Positions 8,913-17,104 of a stretch of 64,000 nt of DNA are shown piece after piece. A model generated the notes under the pieces. The model was not told where the DNA came from, searched no databases, and was given only the letters and a program-made list of their open reading frames with translations. How positions within the stretch are numbered: the stretch's first letter is position 1; each line of letters opens with the position of its first letter. The stretch spans positions 355,498-419,497 of the forward strand of contig NZ_BNBM01000008.1 in NCBI RefSeq assembly GCF_014655715.1, read 5' to 3'. The DNA is from Streptomyces lanatus (GTDB taxonomy: Bacteria > Actinomycetota > Actinomycetes > Streptomycetales > Streptomycetaceae). Both the position numbers and the translations under genes were made by a program.

Positions 8913-10022
8913 TCAGGAAGACGCGGCGCGCGCCGTGCAAGAGACAGTCGCCGACGGAGCGCCGGCCGTTGCCGGGGTACCGGCGATGAAACCGAAGCTC
9001 GCGCTCGCGCCGGGTGCCAACGTGCCGTTCCATGACGCGTTGGCGACGGTCGCGGTGCCATCGGCGGCCGTGCCGAGGGTGCCGTTCCAGACCTGGGTGA
9101 GGCGGGCCCCGTCCACCGGTACGACCGTCGCGGCCCAGCCCGGGACGGAGGAGTCGGACGTGTTGGTCACCGTCACCTCGCCCTGATATCCGCCCAGCCA
9201 GACGGAGACGGCACGGAAGGACGCGGTGCAGCCGGAAGGCTCCCCCGGGTCACCCGGATCGCCAGGATCACCCGGATCCCCGGGTCCCGCCTCGAGGAGC
9301 GCGGTCAGCGCCGGATACCAGCGGCCGGCGATCTTCTCGTCACCGGAGGCATTCGGATGCACGCCGTCATAGGTGTCCACGGCCGTGTCGAAGCCGCTCC
9401 ACTGGTCGACCACGGTGACGGGAGACCGACTCGTACCGGTCGCCCCGGCCCACTCCGGTACCCGCGCGTTGAACTCGACGACGCGCTGCGCACAACCCGT
9501 GCAACTGCTCGGGTTCATCGGGATGAGCTGGGCGACGAGGATCCTCATGTCCGGGTTGCTCGCCCGCATCTGCTCCACCAGCCGGGTGTAGGCGGCGAGG
9601 ATGCGGTCAGGGGCGAGGGAACTCCATACGTCGTTCGTGCCGAAGTGCATGACAACGATGTCCGGCAGGGTGGCGGCCAGTCGGCCCGGCAGCAGATTCT
9701 GATCGGCCACGTTCGTGACCAACTCGCCGCCGTGGCCCTCGTTGTCCCCGTCGTACGGCTGACCGCAGCCCTGCGGGCCGAGCGTGCCGACGAAGTCGAT
9801 GTTCGTGTATCCGGTGGACCGCAGACGGTTCCAGAGCGACGCGCGCCAGCAGCCGGGCGAGCCGGTGATCGAATCGCCCAGCGGCATGATGCGCACGGGG
9901 TCCGCGGCCCCCTTCGCTGCGGCGGCCGGTGGCGCGAGCGGGACACCGACGGGCAGGAGCAGGGCGGCCAGGAGGGCGAGCAGCGGAATGAACCGCAGGG
10001 GTAACGGGTGGGTGCCGCGCAT
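8913..10022 (-). CDS. Secreted SGNH/GDSL esterase with C-terminal CBM2
   Basis: Secreted protein of 369 residues: signal peptide (about 1-36), SGNH hydrolase domain with Ser51 in LGDSITG, the GTND block (HFGTNDVW) and the catalytic pair in DGVHPNASG, then a (GDP)n linker, then a CBM2 module (about 267-369, from CTASFRAVSVWLGGYQGEV). This resembles CE3-type acetylxylan esterases, which remove acetyl groups from hemicellulose; the exact ester is inferred. It is the first gene of a two-gene unit with the GH5 mannanase. The ATG at 10022 has GGAGAAGGGA upstream and a CebR box at 10057-10070. Confidence 0.9.
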   Translation of the reverse strand: MRGTHPLPLRFIPLLALLAALLLPVGVPLAPPAAAAKGAADPVRIMPLGDSITGSPGCWRASLWNRLRSTGYTNIDFVGTLGPQGCGQPYDGDNEGHGGELVTNVADQNLLPGRLAATLPDIVVMHFGTNDVWSSLAPDRILAAYTRLVEQMRASNPDMRILVAQLIPMNPSSCTGCAQRVVEFNARVPEWAGATGTSRSPVTVVDQWSGFDTAVDTYDGVHPNASGDEKIAGRWYPALTALLEAGPGDPGDPGDPGDPGEPSGCTASFRAVSVWLGGYQGEVTVTNTSDSSVPGWAATVVPVDGARLTQVWNGTLGTAADGTATVANASWNGTLAPGASASFGFIAGTPATAGAPSATVSCTARAASS

Positions 10023-10056
10023 GGTGTTCCCTTCTCCGGCTCTTCTCCAAGGGAAG

Positions 10057-10070
10057 TGGGAGCGCTCCCA
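10057..10070. promoter_or_regulatory. CebR operator
   Basis: TGGGAGCGCTCCCA is a perfect 14-bp palindrome identical to the consensus known for CebR, the LacI-family repressor released by cello-oligosaccharides in Streptomyces. It lies 34 bp upstream of the SGNH-CBM2 start codon and probably also controls the GH5 gene behind it. Confidence 0.9.
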
Positions 10071-10096
10071 TGAATCCCATCAAGCCACTGTTGTCA

Positions 10097-10108
10097 TTGA
10101 CGCGTCAA
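10097..10108. promoter_or_regulatory. 12-bp palindrome upstream of the cyclase gene
   Basis: TTGACGCGTCAA is a perfect palindrome 60 bp upstream of the cyclase start and 38 bp from the edge of the CebR box. It could be an operator for the rightward gene pair; its first half also resembles a -35 hexamer. Confidence 0.35.
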
Positions 10109-10167
10109 GAGGTGTGGAGCGGACTGAGATGCTGTCCGTGCGAGCCCCGTCCGCTTGAGGAGGCGCC

Positions 10168-10953
10168 ATGTCCGAGTCATCCGTCCTTGCCGCGCTGGTG
10201 TCCGGACTGCGGGGTGGATCGATCGAAGTCGTCGATCTGACGTCACCCCTGTCGTCGACGACTCCGGTGATCCAACTGCCGCCGCAGTTCGGGCAGACGG
10301 CCGTCTTCGAGCTGGAGGAGATCAGCCGGTACGACGACCGCGGCCCCGCCTGGTACTGGAACAACTTCCGCAGCGGCGAGCACACCGGCACCCACTTCGA
10401 CGCCCCGAACCACTGGGTCACCGGCAAGGACCTCGCCGACGTCGCCTCCGTACCGGCGCGCAAACTGCTCGCACCCGCCGCCGTACTGGACTTCACCGCC
10501 GAGGCCGCCGAGAACCCCGACTTCCTGGTCGAGATCGACCACATCAAGGCCTGGGAAGCGGTGAACGGCCCCTTGCCCGAAGGCGGTTGGCTGCTGCTGC
10601 GTACCGGCTGGGACGCCCGCTCGCACTCCCAGGAGACCTTCCTCAACGCCGACGAGAACGGCCCGCACACCCCCGGTCTGTCCCCGGCGTGCGCCCGCTG
10701 GGTCGCCGAGGAGTCCCCGGTCCTCGGCCTGGGCGTCGAGACGGTCGGCACGGACGCCGGCGCCGCGCACTCCTTCGACCCCGCGTTCCCCTGCCACTCC
10801 TACCTGATGGGCAGCGACAAGTACGGCCTGACGCAGTTGCAGAACCTCGCCGCGCTGCCGCCGACCGGCTCCGTCGTCATCGCGGGCCCGCTGCCCATCG
10901 TCACCGGCTCCGGGGCACCCGCGCGCGTGCTCGCCCTGGTGGAGCGCTCATGA
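10168..10953 (+). CDS. Cyclase family (kynurenine formamidase-like) metal hydrolase
   Basis: Cytoplasmic protein of 261 residues of the metal-dependent cyclase/KynB-like superfamily (PF04199 type). The signature H-x-G-T-H-x-D-x-P-x-H is visible as EHTGTHFDAPNHW and should bind the divalent metals; G-V-E-T-V-G-T-D-A-G follows as usual in the second half. Members hydrolyse amides or cyclic esters such as N-formylkynurenine or isatin. The ATG at 10168 has GAGGAGG at ideal spacing. Its stop overlaps the start of the thiamine-diphosphate enzyme by 4 bp (ATGA), so both probably act in one pathway, whose substrate is not evident here. Confidence 0.9.
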   Translation: MSESSVLAALVSGLRGGSIEVVDLTSPLSSTTPVIQLPPQFGQTAVFELEEISRYDDRGPAWYWNNFRSGEHTGTHFDAPNHWVTGKDLADVASVPARKLLAPAAVLDFTAEAAENPDFLVEIDHIKAWEAVNGPLPEGGWLLLRTGWDARSHSQETFLNADENGPHTPGLSPACARWVAEESPVLGLGVETVGTDAGAAHSFDPAFPCHSYLMGSDKYGLTQLQNLAALPPTGSVVIAGPLPIVTGSGAPARVLALVERS

Positions 10954-12587
10954 AGGTCGCGGAAGCGGTCGGCCGGGCGCTGTACGCGGCCGGGGTCGGA
11001 CAGGTCTTCGGGGTCGTCGGATCGGGCAACTTCCATGTCACCAACGCGATGATCGCGGCCGGTGCCCGGTTCGTCGCCGCACGCCATGAGGGCGGCGCGG
11101 CGACGATGGCGGACGCGTACGCCCGCACCAGCGGTGAGGTGGCCGTGGTGAGCGTCCATCAGGGCCCCGGCCTGACCAACGCGATGACCGGTATCGCGGA
11201 GGCGGCGAAGAGCCGTACGCCGCTCATCGTGCTGGCCGCAGAGGTGACCGAGCCCCGCTCCAACTTCTACGTAGACCAAGAGGCGTTGGCCCATGCGGTG
11301 GGGGCGGTCGCGGTCCGGGTGACGTCGGCGGAGGAGGCCGTCGAGCAGACGTGCGGGGCGGTCCGGCTGGCGGTGCGGGAGCGGCGTACCGTCCTGCTCA
11401 ACCTCCCGCTTCCGGTACAGGCGTCGGAGGTCCCCGAGGGTGCCCTGGCCCAGGCGGCACCTCCGGCGCCACGGGTCGCCGTGGAGCCGGACGCGGCCGA
11501 GGTGAGGTCTCTCGCCGAACTGCTCGCACAGTCCCGGCGCCCGGTCTTCGTGGCCGGAAGGGGAGCGCGCGGCGCTCGGGAGACTCTGGAAGCCCTCGCC
11601 GAACACCACGGCGCGCTGCTGGCGACCTCGGCCGTGGCCCGCGGACTCTTCCACGGCAACCCGTGGTCCCTGGACGTCTCCGGAGGCTTCGCCTCGCCGC
11701 TCGCCGTCGAGCTGATCCAGGGCGCGGACCTGATCGTCGGCTGGGGCTGCGCCCTGAACATGTGGACCATGCGGCACGGCCATCTCATCGGCGCCGACGC
11801 CACGGTCGTACAGGTCGACGACGATCCGTCCGCACTCGGCGCACACCGGCCGGTCCACCTCGGCGTGACCGGCGACGTCCAGCTCACCGCGCGCCGGGCG
11901 CTCGAAGCGGGCGGCGGCGTACGACGGGAGGGCTATCGGAGTCCGGAGACAGGCGCGGGCCTTGCCTCACGACTGCGCTGGCACGACGTGCCGTACGAGG
12001 ACACAGGCACACGGGAGCGAATCGACCCGCGGACGCTCGGCATCGCGCTCGACGAGATCCTGCCCGCCGAGCGGGTCGTCGGCGTGGACTCCGGCAACTT
12101 CATGGGCTACCCGACCATGTATCTGTCGGTGCCCGACGAGAAGGGCTTCTGCTTCACACAGGCCTTCCAGTCGATCGGGCTGGGCCTGGCCACCACCATC
12201 GGCGCGGCCCTGGCCCAGCCGGACCGGCTGCCGGTGGCCGCGCTCGGGGACGGCGGCGCGCTGATGAGCGCCGTGGAGCTGGACACCGTGCGCCGGCTGG
12301 GACTGCCCATGGTGGTCGTCGTGTACGACGACGAGGCCTACGGCGCCGAGGTCCACCACTTCGGCCCCGACGGGCACCCGCTCGACACCGTGCGCTTCCC
12401 GCCGACGGACATCGCCGCCGTGGCCCGGGGCTACGGCTTCGAGGCGGTGACCGTGCGGACGCGGGCCGACCTGAAGGCGGTGGCGGACTGGGTCGCCGGG
12501 CCGCGTGGCGCTCCGCTGCTGATCGACGCGAAGGTGGTCGCCGACCAGGGGGCGTGGTGGCTGGAGGAGGCGTTCCGGGGGCACTGA
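10950..12587 (+). CDS. Thiamine-diphosphate-dependent enzyme (acetolactate synthase-like)
   Basis: A protein of 545 residues with the three-domain architecture of the acetolactate synthase/benzoylformate decarboxylase superfamily. The N-terminal PYR domain carries the catalytic glutamate E47 in ARHEGGAA; a central Rossmann-like domain follows; the C-terminal PP domain has the ThDP/Mg motif beginning GDGGALMSAVEL and ending DDEAYG. It lacks features that would prove acetolactate synthase, and no regulatory subunit is adjacent. With the overlapping cyclase gene it suggests cleavage or decarboxylation of a 2-keto acid produced by the cyclase step. Start ATG overlaps the previous stop. Confidence 0.88.
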   Translation: MKVAEAVGRALYAAGVGQVFGVVGSGNFHVTNAMIAAGARFVAARHEGGAATMADAYARTSGEVAVVSVHQGPGLTNAMTGIAEAAKSRTPLIVLAAEVTEPRSNFYVDQEALAHAVGAVAVRVTSAEEAVEQTCGAVRLAVRERRTVLLNLPLPVQASEVPEGALAQAAPPAPRVAVEPDAAEVRSLAELLAQSRRPVFVAGRGARGARETLEALAEHHGALLATSAVARGLFHGNPWSLDVSGGFASPLAVELIQGADLIVGWGCALNMWTMRHGHLIGADATVVQVDDDPSALGAHRPVHLGVTGDVQLTARRALEAGGGVRREGYRSPETGAGLASRLRWHDVPYEDTGTRERIDPRTLGIALDEILPAERVVGVDSGNFMGYPTMYLSVPDEKGFCFTQAFQSIGLGLATTIGAALAQPDRLPVAALGDGGALMSAVELDTVRRLGLPMVVVVYDDEAYGAEVHHFGPDGHPLDTVRFPPTDIAAVARGYGFEAVTVRTRADLKAVADWVAGPRGAPLLIDAKVVADQGAWWLEEAFRGH

Positions 12588-12662
12588 GCGGATGAGGACG
12601 CGACGACCCCGCGCAATGGCCGGGTGACGATGCCGTGGGCGGCGCTAGTCACGGATGGGCTC

Positions 12663-13742
12663 TCAGACGGCGTAGGCGTGGGTCTGTGTCGCCTTGACCG
12701 TCGCCCAGACCCTGGCGCCCGGGTGCAGATCGAGTTCGGCGGCGGCGACGGTGGTGAGGTCGGCGGCGAGGGGGAGTTCGCCGGTGAGGTCGGCGCGGAT
12801 CTGGTCGCCGTGGGTCTCCAGGCCCGCCACCTCGCACTGCCAGAGGTTGCGGGCGCTCGCGCCGGTGGGGCGGTCGCGGAACAGGGTGACCGCGCTCGGC
12901 GGGAACGCCACGAAGACCGGGCCGGTGAGGTCTTCCGAGGTCGTGATGGCCGGGCCCGTGTCGAGGCGGACGGTGTGGCCTTCGGCCCGGCCCCGGTAGA
13001 GGTTCAGGCCCACCAGCTGCGCGATGTAGTCCGTGCGCGGGTGGCGGGCGATGTCGGCCGGCGTGCCTTCCTGCACCACCTGGCCGTGTTCGACGACCAC
13101 CAGGCGGTCGGCCAGGACCATCGCGTCCAGCGGGTCATGCGTGACCAGTACGGCCACTGCCTCGAAGTCGGCCAGATGGCGGCGGAGTTGGGCCCGGACC
13201 TCCAGGCGGGTGCGGGCGTCCAGGGCTGCGAGGGGCTCGTCCAGCAGGAGCAGCCGGGGGTTGGTGGCCAGCGCGCGGGCGAGGGCGACGCGCTGGGCCT
13301 GGCCGCCGGACAGCTTGCGCGGCTTGGCTCCGGAGTGCTCGGCCAGACCCATGCGGTCCAGCCAGGCGGCGGCCTGGGCGCGGGCCTCCGCCTTGGTGGC
13401 GCCGTGGCAGCGCGGGCCGAAGGCCACGTTGTCGAGTGCGGTGAGGTGCGGGAAGAGGAGATAGTCCTGGAAGACGACCCCGACCGGGCGGGACTCGGGC
13501 GGCGTACGGTCCAACTCCGCGCCGTCGAGCCGCAGATGCCCGTCGGACAGAGGGACGAGTCCGGCGAGTGCGCGCAGGGCGGAGGTCTTGCCCGCGCCGT
13601 TCGGGCCGAGCAGGGCGACCACTTCGCCGGGCGCGACCGCGAGGGTCACATCGAGGCGGAAGGTGCCCCGGTCCACGACGAGGTGGGCGTCGAGGCCTTC
13701 GACGGCGGTGTCGGCGCGGGTGGTTTCGTCGATCTTGGTCAT
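12663..13742 (-). CDS. modC: Molybdate ABC transporter ATP-binding protein
   Basis: ATPase of 359 residues that powers molybdate import. Walker A GPNGAGKTS, Q-loop in VVFQDYLLFPHL, ABC signature LSGGQAQRVALARAL, Walker B LLLLDEPLAALD and the switch histidine in VLVTHDPLDA are all present. The C-terminal 70 residues (from SARNLWQCEVAGLE) form a TOBE/Mop oxyanion-binding domain typical of ModC. The start at 13742 is chosen because it gives an ATGA overlap with modB; 13757 is also in frame. It is the last gene of the minus-strand operon TOBE protein-modA-modB-modC. Confidence 0.94.
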   Translation of the reverse strand: MTKIDETTRADTAVEGLDAHLVVDRGTFRLDVTLAVAPGEVVALLGPNGAGKTSALRALAGLVPLSDGHLRLDGAELDRTPPESRPVGVVFQDYLLFPHLTALDNVAFGPRCHGATKAEARAQAAAWLDRMGLAEHSGAKPRKLSGGQAQRVALARALATNPRLLLLDEPLAALDARTRLEVRAQLRRHLADFEAVAVLVTHDPLDAMVLADRLVVVEHGQVVQEGTPADIARHPRTDYIAQLVGLNLYRGRAEGHTVRLDTGPAITTSEDLTGPVFVAFPPSAVTLFRDRPTGASARNLWQCEVAGLETHGDQIRADLTGELPLAADLTTVAAAELDLHPGARVWATVKATQTHAYAV

Positions 13743-14599
13743 CCTGCTGTCATCCAACGGTCACGCAGGCCGGCGAGGACTGCGATGGACACGGCCAGCA
13801 GAACGAGACTGAGGGCGATCGCCGCCTCCGGGTCGCTCTGCAGGGCCAGGTACACGGCCAGCGGCATGGTCTGGGTACGGCCGGGGAAGTTGCCCGCGAA
13901 GGTGATCGTCGCGCCGAACTCGCCGAGCGCCCGGGCCCAGGCCAGCACCGCGCCCGCCGCGATGCCCGGCGCGATCAACGGCAGCGTGACCCGGCGGAAC
14001 GCGGTGAAGCGGGAGGCGCCCAGGGTGGTGGCCGCCTCCTCGTAGCGCGGGTCGGCGGCGCGCAAGGTGCCCTCGACGCTGATGACGAGGAACGGCATGG
14101 CGACGAACGCCTCGGCCACGACCACCCCGGCGGTGGTGAAGGGCAAGGTGATCCCGAACCACGAGTCCAGCCACTGTCCGACGATGCCGTTACGGCCGAG
14201 AGCCATCAGCAGCGCCACACCCCCGACGACCGGCGGCAGCACGAGCGGCAGCGTGACCAAGGCCCGTACGAGACCACGGCCGGGAAACTCCACCCGGGCC
14301 AGCAGCCAGGCCAGCGGCACTCCGAGGACCAGGCTCACCGCGGTCGCGGCTGTGGCGCAGATCAGGGACAGCTGGAGGGCCTGCCACACATCGGGGCTGG
14401 TCAGCTGCTCGGGCAGACTGTGCCAGGGGGTCCGTACGAGCAGGGCGATCAGCGGCACGACGAGGAACGCCAGGCCGAGCAGCGCGGGAATCAGGAGGGG
14501 CAGCGGCACCCCTCGACCGACGCCCGTCCGGCCGCGCCGACGCCGCGGCCCGCCCTGGAGGGTATCGGTCGCGGCGTCGGCCTTGTCGCTCGGGATCAC
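13739..14599 (-). CDS. modB: Molybdate ABC transporter permease
   Basis: Membrane permease of 286 residues with about six hydrophobic helices and the ATPase-contact motif EAATTLGASRFTAFRRVTLP, characteristic of the ModB/CysW family. It forms the translocation channel for molybdate delivered by ModA. The GTG start at 14599 overlaps the modA stop (GTGA) and its own stop overlaps modC by 4 bp, so the three proteins are translationally coupled. Confidence 0.94.
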   Translation of the reverse strand: MIPSDKADAATDTLQGGPRRRRGRTGVGRGVPLPLLIPALLGLAFLVVPLIALLVRTPWHSLPEQLTSPDVWQALQLSLICATAATAVSLVLGVPLAWLLARVEFPGRGLVRALVTLPLVLPPVVGGVALLMALGRNGIVGQWLDSWFGITLPFTTAGVVVAEAFVAMPFLVISVEGTLRAADPRYEEAATTLGASRFTAFRRVTLPLIAPGIAAGAVLAWARALGEFGATITFAGNFPGRTQTMPLAVYLALQSDPEAAIALSLVLLAVSIAVLAGLRDRWMTAG

Positions 14600-15426
14600 G
14601 GCTTGAGGAACCCTGCCTCGGACAGAACCTTCTGCCCCTCGGCGGACCGCACGAGCGCGATGAACGCCTTGGCGGCCTCGGCGTTCTTCGTGTCCTTGAG
14701 CACGGTGATCGGGTAGTCGTTGATGGCGTCGGCGGACTCGGGGAACTCCACGCCCTCCACCTTGTCACCCGCCGCGTGCACATCGGTCTTGTAGACGACC
14801 GCGGCGTCGGCCTCCTTCAGCTCCACCTTCGTCAGCGCCGCCTTGACGTCCTGCTCGTACGACACCGGCGCGAGCTTCAGCTTGCTTGCGTCGAGGGCCT
14901 TCTGCGCGGCGCCGCCGCACGGCACCTCCTTGTCGCACAGCACGACCTTCAGGCCGGACTTGGTGAGGTCCTTCAGGGAGGCGATCTTGTCGGGGTTGCC
15001 CGGCAGGGTGGCGATCTCCAGCTCATTGCGGACGAAGGTCGCCGGTGTGCCGGTGGCGTCCCCGGCGTCCGTGACGATCTTCATCGTCTTGGGGCTGGCC
15101 GAGGCGAACACATCGGCCGGCGCCCCGCCCGTGATGCTCGCGGCCAGCGAATCGCTGCCGCCGAAGCTGAAGGTCACCTTCGTACCCGGGTGCTCCTTCT
15201 CGAACTGCTTGCCGAGCGCCTCGAAGCTCTCCTTCAGGGAGGCCGCCGCGAAGACGGTCACATCGCCGGAGACCTTGTCCGATCCGGACGCCGACGCTGA
15301 GGAGTCCGACTTCGCCGACGAGGAGTCATCGGAGGACGAGCAGGCGCTCAGGGCCAGCAGAGCGGCGGCCCCTGCACCGGCCACCTGCAGGGGCCGGCGG
15401 TTCCGGCGCGCGGTACGGGTCATCAC
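14596..15426 (-). CDS. modA: Molybdate-binding lipoprotein
   Basis: Extracellular lipoprotein of about 276 residues. A lipobox (LLALSACSS) follows a basic N-terminus, then a Ser/Asp-rich spacer, then the type II binding-protein fold with ModA hallmarks: VTVFAAASLKESFEALG at the start of the fold, GGSDSLAASITGGAPADVFASAS around the oxyanion site, and DAAVVYKTDVHAAG. Either the GTG at 15426 or the ATG at 15423 may be used; AGGGAG lies 7 bp before the GTG. It should bind molybdate, possibly also tungstate. It sits 4 bp after the TOBE gene. Confidence 0.94.
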   Translation of the reverse strand: MMTRTARRNRRPLQVAGAGAAALLALSACSSSDDSSSAKSDSSASASGSDKVSGDVTVFAAASLKESFEALGKQFEKEHPGTKVTFSFGGSDSLAASITGGAPADVFASASPKTMKIVTDAGDATGTPATFVRNELEIATLPGNPDKIASLKDLTKSGLKVVLCDKEVPCGGAAQKALDASKLKLAPVSYEQDVKAALTKVELKEADAAVVYKTDVHAAGDKVEGVEFPESADAINDYPITVLKDTKNAEAAKAFIALVRSAEGQKVLSEAGFLKP

Positions 15427-15430
15427 GGGT

Positions 15431-15721
15431 CTACTCCCTCTGGTCCTGACGGACGGTCCTGACGGACTCGATCACCATCGCCACCACCCCGAACGGCCCG
15501 GCCTGGATCTCCACCTGCGCCGACACATCCCCGAGGATCACCTCGGTGACGATGCCGGAGAAGCGGTTGCGGGCCGAGGAGCCGGTGGATTCCCGCTCCA
15601 TACGGTGCAACTGCCGGGCGTAGGCCGCGAGAGCCGGCCCGGGGATGATCCGGCGGCCCAGCTCGTCGCGTCCGGCGGTGAGTTTCCCGCCGTCGACCAA
15701 GCGCCTCCGGTAGGTGTGCAT
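15431..15721 (-). CDS. TOBE/Mop-domain protein with shortened helix-turn-helix
   Basis: Protein of 96 residues at the head of the molybdate operon. The C-terminal half (SARNRFSGIVTEVILGDVSA to VVAMVIESV) is a single Mop/TOBE molybdate-binding module. The N-terminal half reads MHTYR then RRLVDGGKLTAGRDELG and RRIIPGPALAAYARQL, which matches only the end of the MerR/excisionase-type HTH that normally precedes TOBE in these Streptomyces proteins; the first helices (about 15-20 residues) seem missing. A stop codon lies 14 codons upstream in frame and no strong ribosome-binding site is seen. It may sense molybdate and regulate the operon, or may have lost DNA binding. Confidence 0.72.
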   Translation of the reverse strand: MHTYRRRLVDGGKLTAGRDELGRRIIPGPALAAYARQLHRMERESTGSSARNRFSGIVTEVILGDVSAQVEIQAGPFGVVAMVIESVRTVRQDQRE

Positions 15722-16068
15722 GCGCCGATGATACTGCCGCAGATGCGAGGGGAAAGTCTCCTGTCACATCGCATGAGCCGGAAATGCGATCCGCCATGTT
15801 GGCATGTGCGTTTGTACAGAGCACGGGTCCGGGTAAGGTCATCCGGGAGGTGGTAACCCGTGAGTCAGCCCCTCGCACCGGCCGATACGGCCGCCGCACA
15901 GATGGCGGAAGTCGTCCTGACCGGAGATCTGTGCCCGGCATCGAGCACTTCACCGGCCGCGACCTGCTCCCGCCTCGCCGACCGCCGCGACCTGTGGGCG
16001 GCCCTGCTGTGCCGGTCGTGACGACCGTCGCCGTGGGGTAGGCCCACCGGAAGCCCTGGAGGTCACGT
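15722..16068. other. Divergent intergenic region, molybdate operon / LysR gene
   Basis: These 347 bases lie between two divergently transcribed units and hold no convincing gene. The most regular element is the inverted repeat at 15768-15790. Only short spurious reading frames cross the rest, which probably holds the promoters of both units. Confidence 0.6.
15768..15790. promoter_or_regulatory. Inverted repeat ATCGCAT-N9-ATGCGAT
   Basis: Perfect 7-bp arms (15768-15774 and 15784-15790) separated by 9 nt, centred about 60 bp upstream of the TOBE gene start. A further partial copy (GATGCGA) lies near 15742. Candidate operator for the molybdate operon, perhaps for the TOBE protein itself. Confidence 0.45.
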
Positions 16069-16998
16069 ATGCAGCTGCGGCAGCTGGAGTATCTGGTCGC
16101 CCTCGCCCGTGAGCGGCACTTCGTGCGCGCGGCGGCGGCCTGCTATGTCTCCCAGCCCTCGCTGTCCGCCGCGATACGGCGGTTGGAACACGAACTCGGC
16201 GTGCCGATCGTGCGCCGGGGGAGACGCTACGAGGGCCTCACGCCCGAGGGGGAGGTGGTTCTGGCGTGGGCGCACCGCATCCTCGCCGAACGCGACTCCC
16301 TCCGCCAGGAGTTGTCCGCCCTGCGCGACGGCCTCACGGGCACGCTCCGCCTCGGAGTCGTCCCCACGGCCCTGCCCGCCGCGTCCTTGCTGACGACCCC
16401 GTTCTGCGAGCGCCACCCGCAGGCCAGGGTGAGCATCGAGTCACTGTCGTCGGCGGAGATCACGCACGGACTGGCCGAGTTCGAGCTGGACGCGGCGATG
16501 ACGTACCTCGATGACGACAGCGCCCTGCGCCGACTGCCCCTGTACGAGGAGCGGTACATGCTGCTGACCCCGGTCGACGGGCCGCTCGCGGGCGTCGGGA
16601 AGGCGAGCTGGGCGCAGGCCGCCGCGCTCCCGCTGTGCCTGCTCAACTCCCGTATGCGCAACCGCCGCATCATCGACGAGTGCTTCGCGGCCGACGGCGC
16701 GACCGCCACCCCCGCCGTCGAGTCGGACACCGTCGCCGGCCTGTACGCGCACCTGCCCGGCGGCCGCTGGTCGAGCGTGATCTCCCATGCGTGGCTGCAC
16801 ATGTTCGGCGTACCGGAGGGGATGCGGGTGGTACCTCTGGAGGGCCCCGCGCACGGCCCGAGGGTGGGACTGGTGACGGGCCCCGACGACCCGCCCTCCG
16901 TACTGGCCGGAGCACTGCTGGCGGTGGCGCGGGAGGCGGGCGTACGGGAGGCGCTGGACGAGTTGCTGCGGACGTATCTCGACGGCCACGAGCACTGA
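16069..16998 (+). CDS. LysR-family transcriptional regulator
   Basis: DNA-binding regulator of 309 residues. The N-terminal winged helix (QLRQLEYLVALARERHFVRA, then AAACYVSQPSLSAAIRRLEHELG) is followed by a type II binding-protein-like effector domain (GTLRLGVVPTALPAA onward). The ATG at 16069 has GGAGG 8 bp upstream. The next gene on the same strand, 106 bp away, encodes formate dehydrogenase, and two short dyads lie between them, so formate metabolism is a plausible target; the divergent molybdate operon is the other neighbour. The effector is unknown. Confidence 0.9.
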   Translation: MQLRQLEYLVALARERHFVRAAAACYVSQPSLSAAIRRLEHELGVPIVRRGRRYEGLTPEGEVVLAWAHRILAERDSLRQELSALRDGLTGTLRLGVVPTALPAASLLTTPFCERHPQARVSIESLSSAEITHGLAEFELDAAMTYLDDDSALRRLPLYEERYMLLTPVDGPLAGVGKASWAQAAALPLCLLNSRMRNRRIIDECFAADGATATPAVESDTVAGLYAHLPGGRWSSVISHAWLHMFGVPEGMRVVPLEGPAHGPRVGLVTGPDDPPSVLAGALLAVAREAGVREALDELLRTYLDGHEH

Positions 16999-17033
16999 TA
17001 GCCGACGGCTATACAGGCATAGCGAAGTTCGCT
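16998..17033. promoter_or_regulatory. Two dyads upstream of fdh
   Basis: ATAGCCGACGGCTAT (16998-17012; 6-bp arms) and AGCGAAGTTCGCT (17021-17033; 6-bp arms, 1-nt centre) lie between the LysR stop and the fdh start. They may be a LysR binding region for fdh or a weak terminator. Confidence 0.4.
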
Positions 17034-17104
17034 TTGACCAGCGTCTTCGGCGGCCGGGATCGTGAAACGCACTTACCCGCGAAGCCAGTTGAGGAGCCGC
17101 TCCC

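Noticed and set aside
9240..9290. Repeat of CCCGGATC-type units
   Set aside because: It encodes the (Gly-Asp-Pro)n linker of the esterase and is explained by the protein.
12624..14045. 473-codon plus-strand frame across modC and modB
   Set aside because: Shadow of the two minus-strand genes, which have full ABC ATPase and permease motifs.
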